Below, piece after piece: positions 14,382 to 21,078 of a stretch of 34,146 bases of DNA. The stretch is from Candidatus Gastranaerophilales bacterium (GTDB lineage Bacteria > Cyanobacteriota > Vampirovibrionia > Gastranaerophilales > Gastranaerophilaceae). The notes under the pieces were generated by a model that saw only the letters and a program-made list of their open reading frames with translations, did not search any database and was not told the DNA's origin. Positions within the stretch are counted from its first letter, which is position 1. Every line of letters begins with the position of its first letter. The translations under genes and the position numbers were made by a program. Where the stretch lies: positions 1-34,146 of the forward strand of contig CANQJT010000006.1 of NCBI GenBank assembly GCA_947624325.1, in the 5' to 3' direction.

Positions 14382-14540
14382 TATAATTAAGTTAAATTGT
14401 AACCATTTTTATATAAATTAAATACGAATATAATATATAAATTTTATAAAACACTAAGAATATTTCTTAAAACTGCATAAAAATTGCAGCATAGATATTT
14501 TTGCCCCTAAAAAATGCGGTTAAAATTAAATTTTTTAACC
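14382..14540 (+). promoter_or_regulatory. Possible promoter and long hairpin-containing leader
   Basis: TATAAT at 14382-14387 lies about 220 bases before the 164-residue gene, implying a long 5' leader if used. In the leader GGTTAAAA (14518-14525) pairs with TTTTAACC (14533-14540). No known riboswitch is recognised. The rest of 14348-14606 shows nothing else I can support. Confidence 0.3.
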
Positions 14541-14606
14541 CAAAGATAGTTACGACGCCCCAAAAGACGCCAATATTATGGTGAAAAAACAGAAAGGACT
14601 TTTATT

Positions 14607-15101
14607 ATGGAACAAAATAAATTTTTAAATGACTACCCTGAACAAGTTATTCTAATCCCTAACCCGAGAGAAATTGAAATACAAGGTGCCTGTGCCCGAA
14701 GAGCATACGGACTTTTTGACTCCCAAACAGGTACACAAGTCACGGAGTTTAAAAAAGATACAGAAGGTAAAGTTGAATTTAAAGGCTTAGAACCAAACAG
14801 ACACTATGACGTCGGTATTATTGAAGGCAAAGGAAATGAAAAACCTCAATTTGCTATTGCTTGGACTTGCGAAATGAAAGACGATACAGACGAAATATTA
14901 AAAAATTCCGATAATTTACCTGTTATATATCCTTGTCGCTATTTGATAAAAGATAAAGAAAACAGTTCCAAAAATACTTTTGATTTAGTTGATGATAATG
15001 GCGAAACTGTCGGGCAAGTTATAAATTTATCTCAGCAAGGAGATAAACCAAGATTTAATATGGTTTGTACTTTCAAAATGAAAGACGACACACAAAAATA
15101 A
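14607..15101 (+). CDS. Two-domain protein of unknown function
   Basis: 164 residues, no signal peptide. It appears to contain two related beta-rich units that each end in the same phrase: FAIAWTCEMKDDT (about residues 82-94) and FNMVCTFKMKDDT (about 150-162). Unit 1 contains YGLFDSQTGTQVTEFKKDTE then GKVEFKGLEPNRHYDVGIIE, reminiscent of a fibronectin-III or transthyretin-like beta sandwich; unit 2 contains FDLVDDNGETVGQVINL. AGAAAGGAC upstream is a plausible ribosome-binding site and a strong terminator follows. A fragment of a paralogue's last 16 codons lies at 20884-20934. Function not recognised. Confidence 0.7.
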   Translation: MEQNKFLNDYPEQVILIPNPREIEIQGACARRAYGLFDSQTGTQVTEFKKDTEGKVEFKGLEPNRHYDVGIIEGKGNEKPQFAIAWTCEMKDDTDEILKNSDNLPVIYPCRYLIKDKENSSKNTFDLVDDNGETVGQVINLSQQGDKPRFNMVCTFKMKDDTQK

Positions 15102-15121
15102 CAAACTTGTATATGTCAGAT

Positions 15122-15150
15122 AAAAAGCACCCCTCCTAAGGGTGCTTTTT
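15122..15150. terminator. Intrinsic terminator between convergent genes
   Basis: AAAAAGCACCC (15122-15132) pairs with GGGTGCTTTTT (15140-15150) across a seven-base loop. The A and T tracts make it bidirectional, serving the 164-residue gene and the amidase gene. Confidence 0.9.
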
Positions 15151-15169
15151 GTTATAAGGAAAAAACATT

Positions 15170-16570
15170 TTATTTATTAGCTTGCAGCGATAATATAAAC
15201 TCTCGTAAACTTTTTCTGATGGAATCTGCAGTTTCCATTTGGAATTTTTCTTCTTGCAGCAGCATATATTCTTCCGGATACGTAAGGTAAGCGACTTCTA
15301 CTAAAGTAGAAACAGGGTCGGTTGCTCTATCAAGCACCAAACTTTTGTAGTTTAAACCGTCATCTTTTAATTTTAAATCATTAACAAGGTTATTTTTTAT
15401 AGTGAGTGCTACATTTTTAGCATTGTAATTATAATAATATGTGCCAGTACCGTGTTTAATATAAGGGTCTTCGCCTTGCGGAAGCGAGTTATTATGTATG
15501 CTGATTGAAATTAGAGCATCATTTTGCTTTGCCAAATCAACTCTTTTATATAAATCAACAAAAACATCAGTATTTCTTGAATAAGAAACAATTGCTCCTT
15601 CTTCTTTTTGTAATAAATCAATTAATTTAAGAGCTATAGCAAGATTAAATTTCTTTTCGGGGATTTTTGTAGGCCCCATTGCTCCCGTATCTTTTCCGCC
15701 ATGACCTGCGTCTATGAATATTCTTAAACCCTCGAGCGGTTTATCGGGATTTTTTATAAAAGGCATTTTTGCAGTCTTGAAAACAAAATCACCTTTTGCA
15801 TAAATGCCGTCATAACCCAAAATTGTATTTTTAGAATTATAAGTATATTCAAGATTGCGTTTTTCTGCTTCCGGGCCGCCATATACACCATATAAAGTTA
15901 ATTTTAAAGTTTTGTCGTTTTGTTTAATAGTGTATAAAACAGGATACGATATTGCAAATTTAGTGTAATCATAAAGATTATCATAAGATTTCTCGGGAGC
16001 TGAAATTACAATAGGCATTCTGCAATCTGTTAAAGTCGGAGTAGAAATAAGGTTTTTATTAATCCAAAATTCGGTTTCGCCCGTTTCTTCTATTTTATAA
16101 TAATCCCCCTGCTTGCCTGATAAATAAAGAACTATGCCTTTAGGTAAATCAATAACACGGTTGGATTTTGCGCTTGCTCTTTCTCTTACCGGTGCATAAT
16201 CTTTTATTGTTTTGGCAGTCCAAATTGTATGAGGCTCTTTTGCAATAAAGGGCTGTACTTCCTCTTTAGGTTCTTCCATTCTCGTTATATTTATTACTTT
16301 TGTTTTTTTAGCACCGTTTTTTTGGGTTTCCGTAACTGTTATTTTATTATCTCCCATTTCTAATGGAATTGAATGCACAAAGAAATCTTTCCAAATCTTT
16401 ACTTTTTGAGAATTAATATGAACGGTTGATTCAGGGTTCACCGTTCCGTAAATATGTGTAGAATCAGAATAAACAGTAGATGATTTATTTGACGGTTCAA
16501 CTATTTCAAGTGCGAAAGTTTGTGAAGCAAAAGTAAAAATCAAAGTTAAAATTAATAAAATCTTTTTCAT
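15170..16570 (-). CDS. N-acetylmuramoyl-L-alanine amidase (amidase_3), secreted
   Basis: 466 residues. The N-terminal signal peptide MKKILLILTLIFTFASQTFA is followed by an Ig-like beta domain (residues 25-100), an SH3-like domain (about 125-185, DYAPVRERASAKSNRVIDLP) and a C-terminal zinc amidase (about 280-460). Zinc and catalytic residues are visible in IFIDAGHGGKDTGAMG (His), a Glu in the KIPEKKFNLAIALKLIDLL helix, SISIHNNSL (His), and the catalytic Glu in VSTLVEVAYLTYPEEY. It cleaves the amide between muramic acid and the stem peptide in cell-wall remodelling. The ATG at 16570 is preferred over an upstream TTG because it begins the signal peptide and the promoter overlaps the TTG. Confidence 0.9.
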   Translation of the reverse strand: MKKILLILTLIFTFASQTFALEIVEPSNKSSTVYSDSTHIYGTVNPESTVHINSQKVKIWKDFFVHSIPLEMGDNKITVTETQKNGAKKTKVINITRMEEPKEEVQPFIAKEPHTIWTAKTIKDYAPVRERASAKSNRVIDLPKGIVLYLSGKQGDYYKIEETGETEFWINKNLISTPTLTDCRMPIVISAPEKSYDNLYDYTKFAISYPVLYTIKQNDKTLKLTLYGVYGGPEAEKRNLEYTYNSKNTILGYDGIYAKGDFVFKTAKMPFIKNPDKPLEGLRIFIDAGHGGKDTGAMGPTKIPEKKFNLAIALKLIDLLQKEEGAIVSYSRNTDVFVDLYKRVDLAKQNDALISISIHNNSLPQGEDPYIKHGTGTYYYNYNAKNVALTIKNNLVNDLKLKDDGLNYKSLVLDRATDPVSTLVEVAYLTYPEEYMLLQEEKFQMETADSIRKSLREFILSLQANK

Positions 16571-16579
16571 AACAGATTT

Positions 16580-16609
16580 ATTATGAATTAAACTTAAACT
16601 TTTTGTCAA
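16580..16609 (-). promoter_or_regulatory. Promoter of the amidase gene, near-leaderless
   Basis: TTGACA (16609-16604), an 18-base spacer and CATAAT (16585-16580). The predicted transcription start, about 16573, is only some three bases before the ATG at 16570, and no ribosome-binding site is present. Confidence 0.65.
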
Positions 16610-16627
16610 ATAAATTGTCCGAGTTTT

Positions 16628-17641
16628 TTATTTAAAAGTTTTTTGATACTTGATTATATTAGCTAATCCTTCTTCTAAAGATGTTTTTGCTTCATACAAA
16701 AATTCATTTTTTATTTTTGTACAATCACCTATACAGTGTTTAAAAACTTCCTGTTCAACACGTTTAGTATTAAGTTTATACTTTGTGTTAAAAAGCTCAT
16801 TGTACTTATCCCAAAACTGTAACGGATTGCCCTTATCAAAATCTAACGGCTTATTTAACAATTTATATATTGTTTTTGCAATTTCCATTGCAGAATATGC
16901 CTGAGATGTTGCCAAATTAAATATTTCAGCACAATATTTTTTCTCACTTATCATCATTAAATATAAGTAATTCATTAAATCTTCAACGTATATATAATCA
17001 CGTTTAACATCGGAAGTATTAAATATAACAGGCTTTTTACCCCCCCCCAAGGCACATTTTATCAAATAGCTTGTAAAAGGCGGATATTTTCTTTTAAAAT
17101 CCTGATGAGGTCCAAAAACGTTAAAAAACCTGCATATTATTATATCCATGTCGTAGTTTTGAGCATAGCATTTGCAGATCTGTTCACTACAGTATTTTGT
17201 TGCAGCATAAATTAAGTTAGGATAAACCACATCAGTTTCTTTATGTATTTCATCTATCGGATTATTTTCATATACAGCAGAAGTCGAAGCGAATATTATT
17301 TTTTTTACATTAGATTTTCTGCATGAATTAAGAACATTTACCGTACCTGTTGTATTTACGTCAAAAGCTTTTTGCGGATTTGCTTCACATTCCGGAAGCG
17401 CTGAAATTCCTGCCAGATGGAATACAACATCTATGTCTTTCAGATATTTTTCAAAAGAATTTTCTCTTACATCAGCAAGTATAAAATTATTTTTTAATAT
17501 TAAATTGTCTTCAAAGTTATCCCGATATCCATATTCCAAATTGTCTAAAATTTTTACATTTACTCCTTTGGTCAATAAAAACTTAGCTAATTCAGAACCT
17601 ATAAAACCGGCACCTCCTGTTATAAGTACATTTAAAGTCAT
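16628..17641 (-). CDS. NAD-dependent sugar epimerase/dehydratase, phase-ON
   Basis: A 337-residue extended SDR enzyme. The NAD-binding motif VLITGGAGFIGSELAKFL is at residues 5-22 and an Asp in LDNLEY binds the cofactor ribose. DVVFHLAGIS, the catalytic Ser segment IFASTSAVYENN and Tyr-x3-Lys in LIYAATKYCSEQ follow, then ICRFFNVFGPHQ. It probably converts a nucleotide sugar (UDP-glucose 4-epimerase or related) for the surface glycan of this locus. A G9 tract (17040-17048 on the plus strand as C9) encodes part of CALGGGKK near residue 199 and is in frame. It follows the nucleotidyltransferase-HAD gene by 16 bases with a ribosome-binding site. The exact substrate is not deducible. Confidence 0.88.
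   Translation of the reverse strand: MTLNVLITGGAGFIGSELAKFLLTKGVNVKILDNLEYGYRDNFEDNLILKNNFILADVRENSFEKYLKDIDVVFHLAGISALPECEANPQKAFDVNTTGTVNVLNSCRKSNVKKIIFASTSAVYENNPIDEIHKETDVVYPNLIYAATKYCSEQICKCYAQNYDMDIIICRFFNVFGPHQDFKRKYPPFTSYLIKCALGGGKKPVIFNTSDVKRDYIYVEDLMNYLYLMMISEKKYCAEIFNLATSQAYSAMEIAKTIYKLLNKPLDFDKGNPLQFWDKYNELFNTKYKLNTKRVEQEVFKHCIGDCTKIKNEFLYEAKTSLEEGLANIIKYQKTFK
17040..17048 (-). repeat. G9 homopolymer, in-frame (ON)
   Basis: Nine C on the plus strand, read as TTG GGG GGG GGT in the epimerase gene. The frame is intact at nine. It is one of four equal tracts. Confidence 0.9.
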
Positions 17642-17657
17642 AATTTCACTCCTATAA

Positions 17658-18713
17658 TTACAAATATTCTTTAATTAAATTATTTCTGGGCAACGTTATA
17701 GCAATTGCGGAAGGATATGGGTTAGTAGGGGCAAAATCATTAATAACTACTCTTGCAGAGTGATTTAACCCCATAAGTATTGAATAGGGTTTTATTCCGT
17801 TTGTTAAGAGAATTTTTTCCAAATCCTTCCTGTATTCTTCACTTCTTGATGTTGTTATAATTATTTGTCCTCCCTTTTCTTGAAGTTTTCGTATCTGTTC
17901 TATATTTTCTGGTATAATTTCTTCATTATTTGACCAATTCTTACTGCCGTATTTACCGCAATTTTTCAACAATATGCCATCTACATCTACAAAATATGTG
18001 CGATAATTCTTTTGAACTTCATTCCATTCAATAAGTGTTCCCCAATCTTCATAACCTTCTGCGTATATTGCCGTAAAAATATACTTTTTTGTACTCAAAA
18101 GATACGAAATAACATGAGAAATATATATTTCACCTGAAATGTTTTTATCTAAAAGTTCTTTATAACCTTTTTTAAATATTTCAACGTTATTAAAAGAATA
18201 CAGCCCAAGACAAATAAAATTGGAAACAACTCTTTTTTCTATAATATCTTCAATAATATTTTGTTCATTTACTATTATAAAACTTTTACCCGGAATATTG
18301 CTTACTTCGGTATGTTTATGCAAATCATAGCAAGCTATGGAATTTTCTAAGTTTGCCGGTAAATTAACATTAACATAATTATCAGCATCCTTAACGGCAA
18401 AAGCTCCTTCAACTTTCATTTTTGTCAAAGTTAAATATACTGTTTCCGAAGCACTTGATGTAAAATCGTCAAGCAGACATATTTCAATTTTTTTATTGTT
18501 TTTAAAGACTTGGCTTAGAATAAGTCCTGCTTCATATTCTTTATTATGCGGTTCAACTATTGTTATGATAATTCTGTCAAAAACATCCGTGTTTATGCCT
18601 TTTATGGCTTTTTCTATCATAAGTTCCCCGTCAGGATGGGTTAACATCCATTTAGGCTTCATATTCGGAAAACGGTTTGATTTGCCTGCACAAGGTACAA
18701 TTAATGTATTCAT
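17658..18713 (-). CDS. Nucleotidyltransferase fused to HAD phosphatase
   Basis: 351 residues from the ATG at 18713. Residues 1-230 are a nucleotidyltransferase (TLIVPCAGKSNRFPNMKPKW with the binding loop and Lys, then AFAVKDADNYVNV as the metal-binding Asp segment). Residues 235-345 are a small HAD domain (TYFVDVDGILLKNCGKYG as motif I, IIITTSRSEEYRKDLE as motif II, ARVVINDFAP as the Asp motif). In HAD motif I the usual DxDGT reads DVDGI. It likely activates a small phosphorylated compound and removes a phosphate elsewhere in the same pathway. The ATG shares one base with the TAA of the kinase gene (TAATG); an earlier ATG at 18722 is possible. Confidence 0.8.
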   Translation of the reverse strand: MNTLIVPCAGKSNRFPNMKPKWMLTHPDGELMIEKAIKGINTDVFDRIIITIVEPHNKEYEAGLILSQVFKNNKKIEICLLDDFTSSASETVYLTLTKMKVEGAFAVKDADNYVNVNLPANLENSIACYDLHKHTEVSNIPGKSFIIVNEQNIIEDIIEKRVVSNFICLGLYSFNNVEIFKKGYKELLDKNISGEIYISHVISYLLSTKKYIFTAIYAEGYEDWGTLIEWNEVQKNYRTYFVDVDGILLKNCGKYGSKNWSNNEEIIPENIEQIRKLQEKGGQIIITTSRSEEYRKDLEKILLTNGIKPYSILMGLNHSARVVINDFAPTNPYPSAIAITLPRNNLIKEYL

Positions 18714-19634
18714 TATAACCATCCGTCCTTTCTTTTTAGTTTTTTTGTTAAAATTTCTACTGCTTTGTTTAAATACAATAATGTACTTGTATCTTTTGTA
18801 TAAGGATAAATTCTTATAACATTTAACAAAAGCAGATGATATATTGTCTTTAATTTTTCTTTTCCGTCTTTAATTTTTAAAACTTCTTCAATTAAAGCCT
18901 CCCTGGCTACTTCTAAACGCATAGCTCTGACGGGCAAAATATCTTTATCTCTAAATGCCCATTTAAGTTCTAAATCTTGCAGCAGTTTTGCAATATCTAT
19001 CTGCCAGGAATTATAAAAAGAATCAAGAAAATCAATTAAATATAGTTTTTTATCTTTTGTGATTAAAATATTTTCTAAAGTTAAATCTCCATGGCAAGCA
19101 GATTTATATACATTTGTCCAATCAAAACTCTCAAGTATATTAAATGCTTCCGAAAGTTGATTTTCATTATTTAATTTTTCTTTTAAGCCGGCTATTTTTT
19201 TATTAAATATCTTAGCTGATTTTACATCTCGCTTTGAATTTTCCCAATATAAAGACTTAAATAAACAACATATTAAATCTGCAATTTCAACTATACTTAT
19301 GTCATTTGTATATTCGGCAAGGGTTTTCCCCTGAATAAATTCCATATTAAAATAAAATATGCCGTTATCATATCCGCTTTTTATAATTTTTGGGGTTAAA
19401 ACATTATATCCGGTGTTTTGTGTATGTTTGTTTGAAAGAAAGAGTGTATGTGAGGGGGGGGGAATAACTATTTTGTTTTTTGAATTGTTTTCTTAATCGC
19501 AAATTATACTCAAGAGAGCCGGAAGTTTTTGAAACAAATATATGTCCATCATCATTTATCAGTTCAAGTTTGCAGCCAGAATGTCCGTTTAGTTTATATT
19601 TTATTTTATTTTGTTCTCTTGTTTGCACTTCCAT
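18713..19634 (-). CDS. APH/choline-kinase-like kinase, phase-OFF at a C9 tract
   Basis: One gene split into two frames at a C9 tract. From the ATG at 19634 the first frame gives KYKLNGHSGCKLELINDDGH and GSLEYNLRLRKQFKKQNSYS, then runs out of frame to a stop at 19404. The frame after the tract continues SHTLFLSNKHTQNTGYNVLT, IFYFNMEFIQGKTLAEY, catalytic loop SACHGDLTLENILI and metal-binding LYLIDFLDSF. With eight (or eleven) C the two join into a 306-residue kinase like the C-terminal half of the glycan locus 1 fusion. As sequenced it is OFF. Its end overlaps the nucleotidyltransferase-HAD start, so switching may also change that gene's translation. Substrate unknown. Confidence 0.85.
19454..19462 (-). 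repeat. C9 homopolymer, out of frame (OFF)
   Basis: Nine G on the plus strand. In the kinase gene TAT T+C9 is followed by TCA CAT ACA CTC. The codon phase is restored only when the C count is 8 or 11. Confidence 0.9.
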
Positions 19635-19844
19635 TAAGATTTATCCGATTTATCAAATAGTTTATTTATAATTTTAATTTTTAAAACCTTCAATTTCAGC
19701 ATTAGATATATAATCCGGTGTCGCAGCATTCAGCTTGTTGAAATTTTTACAATATTCCTGAAATTATATTAACATAAATAAAACTGCAAAAATACAATTA
19801 GGCATGATTATTTAAACCACTTTACAAAGCGAAACTTGATTAAG
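19634..19844 (-). other. Gap between glycosyltransferase and kinase genes, with remnant coding
   Basis: A 22-codon frame (19702-19634, MLKLKVLKIKIINKLFDKSD...) ends in a TAA that overlaps the kinase ATG (TAATG). It has no clear ribosome-binding site. A second overlapping frame reads FQEYCKNFNKLNAATPDYIS and stops near 19680. It shares ACACCGGATTAT with the minus strand near 20950. These look like gene-end remnants left by rearrangement rather than full genes. Confidence 0.3.
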
Positions 19845-20850
19845 TTAATTAAAGTTATATTTTTTTACTCGTTCTTTTAAAAGCGGCAAATATTTTTCTA
19901 TTGCGTAATCATTATCAACGGAAAGATAGTTTGGATAAAAAGGTTTGTTAAAACGTGGTATAGCGCCATCTGCCTTACCTTTTTTTAATCTCAACATAAA
20001 TTCTTCATAAGATTTTGTCCAATAGTGATTTATTCTAATCTCATCTATACAAACCGGGGTATTAAAAGGACCTCTTGTTAGAGGAAGTCCTTTTGAATTA
20101 ACAGCCGTTGCTCCGAATGCCGCAGCAACACTGTGTGGATTTTCAAAGACCACAACAATTAAAGGATTAACTATCGACTTAATGTGCTTATTATCACTGA
20201 CATTATAATCACACTTTTTGTAAATTTCGGTTACAAGGCCGTTTTGTTTATTATAATAACCGCCATAGCCGAACATTAACCAATTAATTCCTATTACATC
20301 AGGCTTTTTGTTTATTTTCTTTTCAAGATTATTTAAAAATTCTGTTATAGTATTATATTTAACAGGTACAATAAATTCATCACAATCAATAATAGCTATA
20401 TATTCACAGTCGAACCTATGCTTTTTAATGCAATTTTTATAAGAAGCAATCTGTTTTTTTCTGCCGGGGAAAAACGTATATTCTACCAGTCCGGATTTAA
20501 TATAAGGATTTAAAATTTCTTTTAAATTATCATTGCTTTCGTTATCGTAAATATAAAATTTTTCAACTCCGACAAGTTTATGAAATTCAATCCATTCAAC
20601 TATATAAGGTGCTTCGTTCTTTGCAATTGCACAAATCGCTAACTTGTATGGGGGGGGGAATTAATTTTATTTCTTTTAAATAATTAATGCAGGCATAAAA
20701 AACCATTGCATAAATTTGTTTAACAAATGTATAAGGTAAATATATAAAATTAATCATAATAACTTTATATAAACGTTTAGCTATTTTAAAAGGTTTTTTA
20801 TACGATTCTTCCGTGAATGTAAATTTTATGCCTAAAATTTTTATTCTCAT
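19845..20850 (-). CDS. GT92-like glycosyltransferase, phase-OFF at a C9 tract
   Basis: From the ATG at 20850 the first frame reads MRIKILGIKFTFTEESYKKP to IKLIPPP, then meets C9 and stops at 20596. The frame after the tract reads YKLAICAIAKNEAPYIVEWI, FHKLVGVEKFYIYDNESNDN, the DxD-type motif AIIDCDEFIVP, VIGINWLMFGYGG, and continues to the stop at 19845. This is a family 92/GT2-like glycosyltransferase (GT-A fold, Asp-Cys-Asp metal site). Eight or eleven C would join the frames into about 334 residues. It would add a sugar to the surface glycan. As sequenced it is OFF. The start at MRIK is favoured over upstream codons because the promoter lies between them. Confidence 0.85.
20650..20658 (-). 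repeat. C9 homopolymer, out of frame (OFF)
   Basis: Nine G on the plus strand. In the glycosyltransferase gene ATT+C9 is followed by ATACAAGTTAGCG; the downstream frame needs A to be the third base of a codon, so 8 or 11 C restores it. Confidence 0.9.
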
Positions 20851-20856
20851 TTCACA

Positions 20857-20885
20857 AGTGTACCACGTGAGCATAAAAAACACAA
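20857..20885 (-). promoter_or_regulatory. Promoter of glycan locus 2, apparently leaderless
   Basis: TTGTGT (20885-20880), a 17-base spacer and TACACT (20862-20857) with an extended -10 TGG. The predicted transcription start falls on the A of the ATG at 20850, and no ribosome-binding site is present. Confidence 0.55.
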
Positions 20886-20934
20886 ATTTAATATGGTTTG
20901 GACTTTCAAAATAAAGGACAATACAAAAGAATAA
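20884..20934 (+). pseudogene. 3' fragment of a paralogue of the 164-residue protein
   Basis: The frame reads KFNMVWTFKIKDNTKE then a stop. It matches the end of the protein at 14607-15101 (RFNMVCTFKMKDDTQK, stop) in both protein and DNA. The rest of the gene is gone: it abuts the glycosyltransferase promoter, and its DNA now supplies the -35 region. It indicates that the glycan cassette was joined here through loss of an earlier gene copy. Confidence 0.7.
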
Positions 20935-20955
20935 CAGTCTTAGCACACATAATCC

Positions 20956-20991
20956 GGTGTCTCATTCTTCGCTTGCTCGCTTTGTGACACC
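20956..20991. repeat. Small inverted repeat
   Basis: GGTGTC (20956-20961) pairs with GACACC (20986-20991), enclosing CTTCGCTTGCTCGC. The left part, ATAATCCGGTGTC, recurs near 19709. No coding role is evident. Confidence 0.4.
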
Positions 20992-21033
20992 ACTTTGCGG
21001 TTTATCGTAAATTTTGTTCAGATAAACTAATAT

Positions 21034-21067
21034 AAAAAAATCGGGCAAATATTTGCCCGATTTATAT
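21034..21067. terminator. Intrinsic terminator of the alcohol dehydrogenase gene
   Basis: A perfect palindrome of 20 bases at 21041-21060 (arms TCGGGCAAAT/ATTTGCCCGA), flanked by seven A on the left and a T-rich run on the right. It lies just after the dehydrogenase stop on the minus strand and could work in both directions. Confidence 0.88.
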
Positions 21068-21078
21068 TTTTTTAAAAT

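Noticed and set aside
16571-16609. Upstream TTG start for the amidase
   Set aside because: The TTG is within the TTGACA -35, and the ATG at 16570 begins a clean signal peptide.
18713-19345. A complete 210-residue kinase starting at the internal ATG 19345
   Set aside because: The frame is open and protein-like for about 38 codons upstream of that ATG, back to the C9 tract, and the N-terminal kinase lobe is encoded on the other side of the tract.
19845-20276. A complete 143-residue protein starting at ATG 20276
   Set aside because: The same frame is open upstream to the C9 tract and encodes the glycosyltransferase core, so the ATG is internal.
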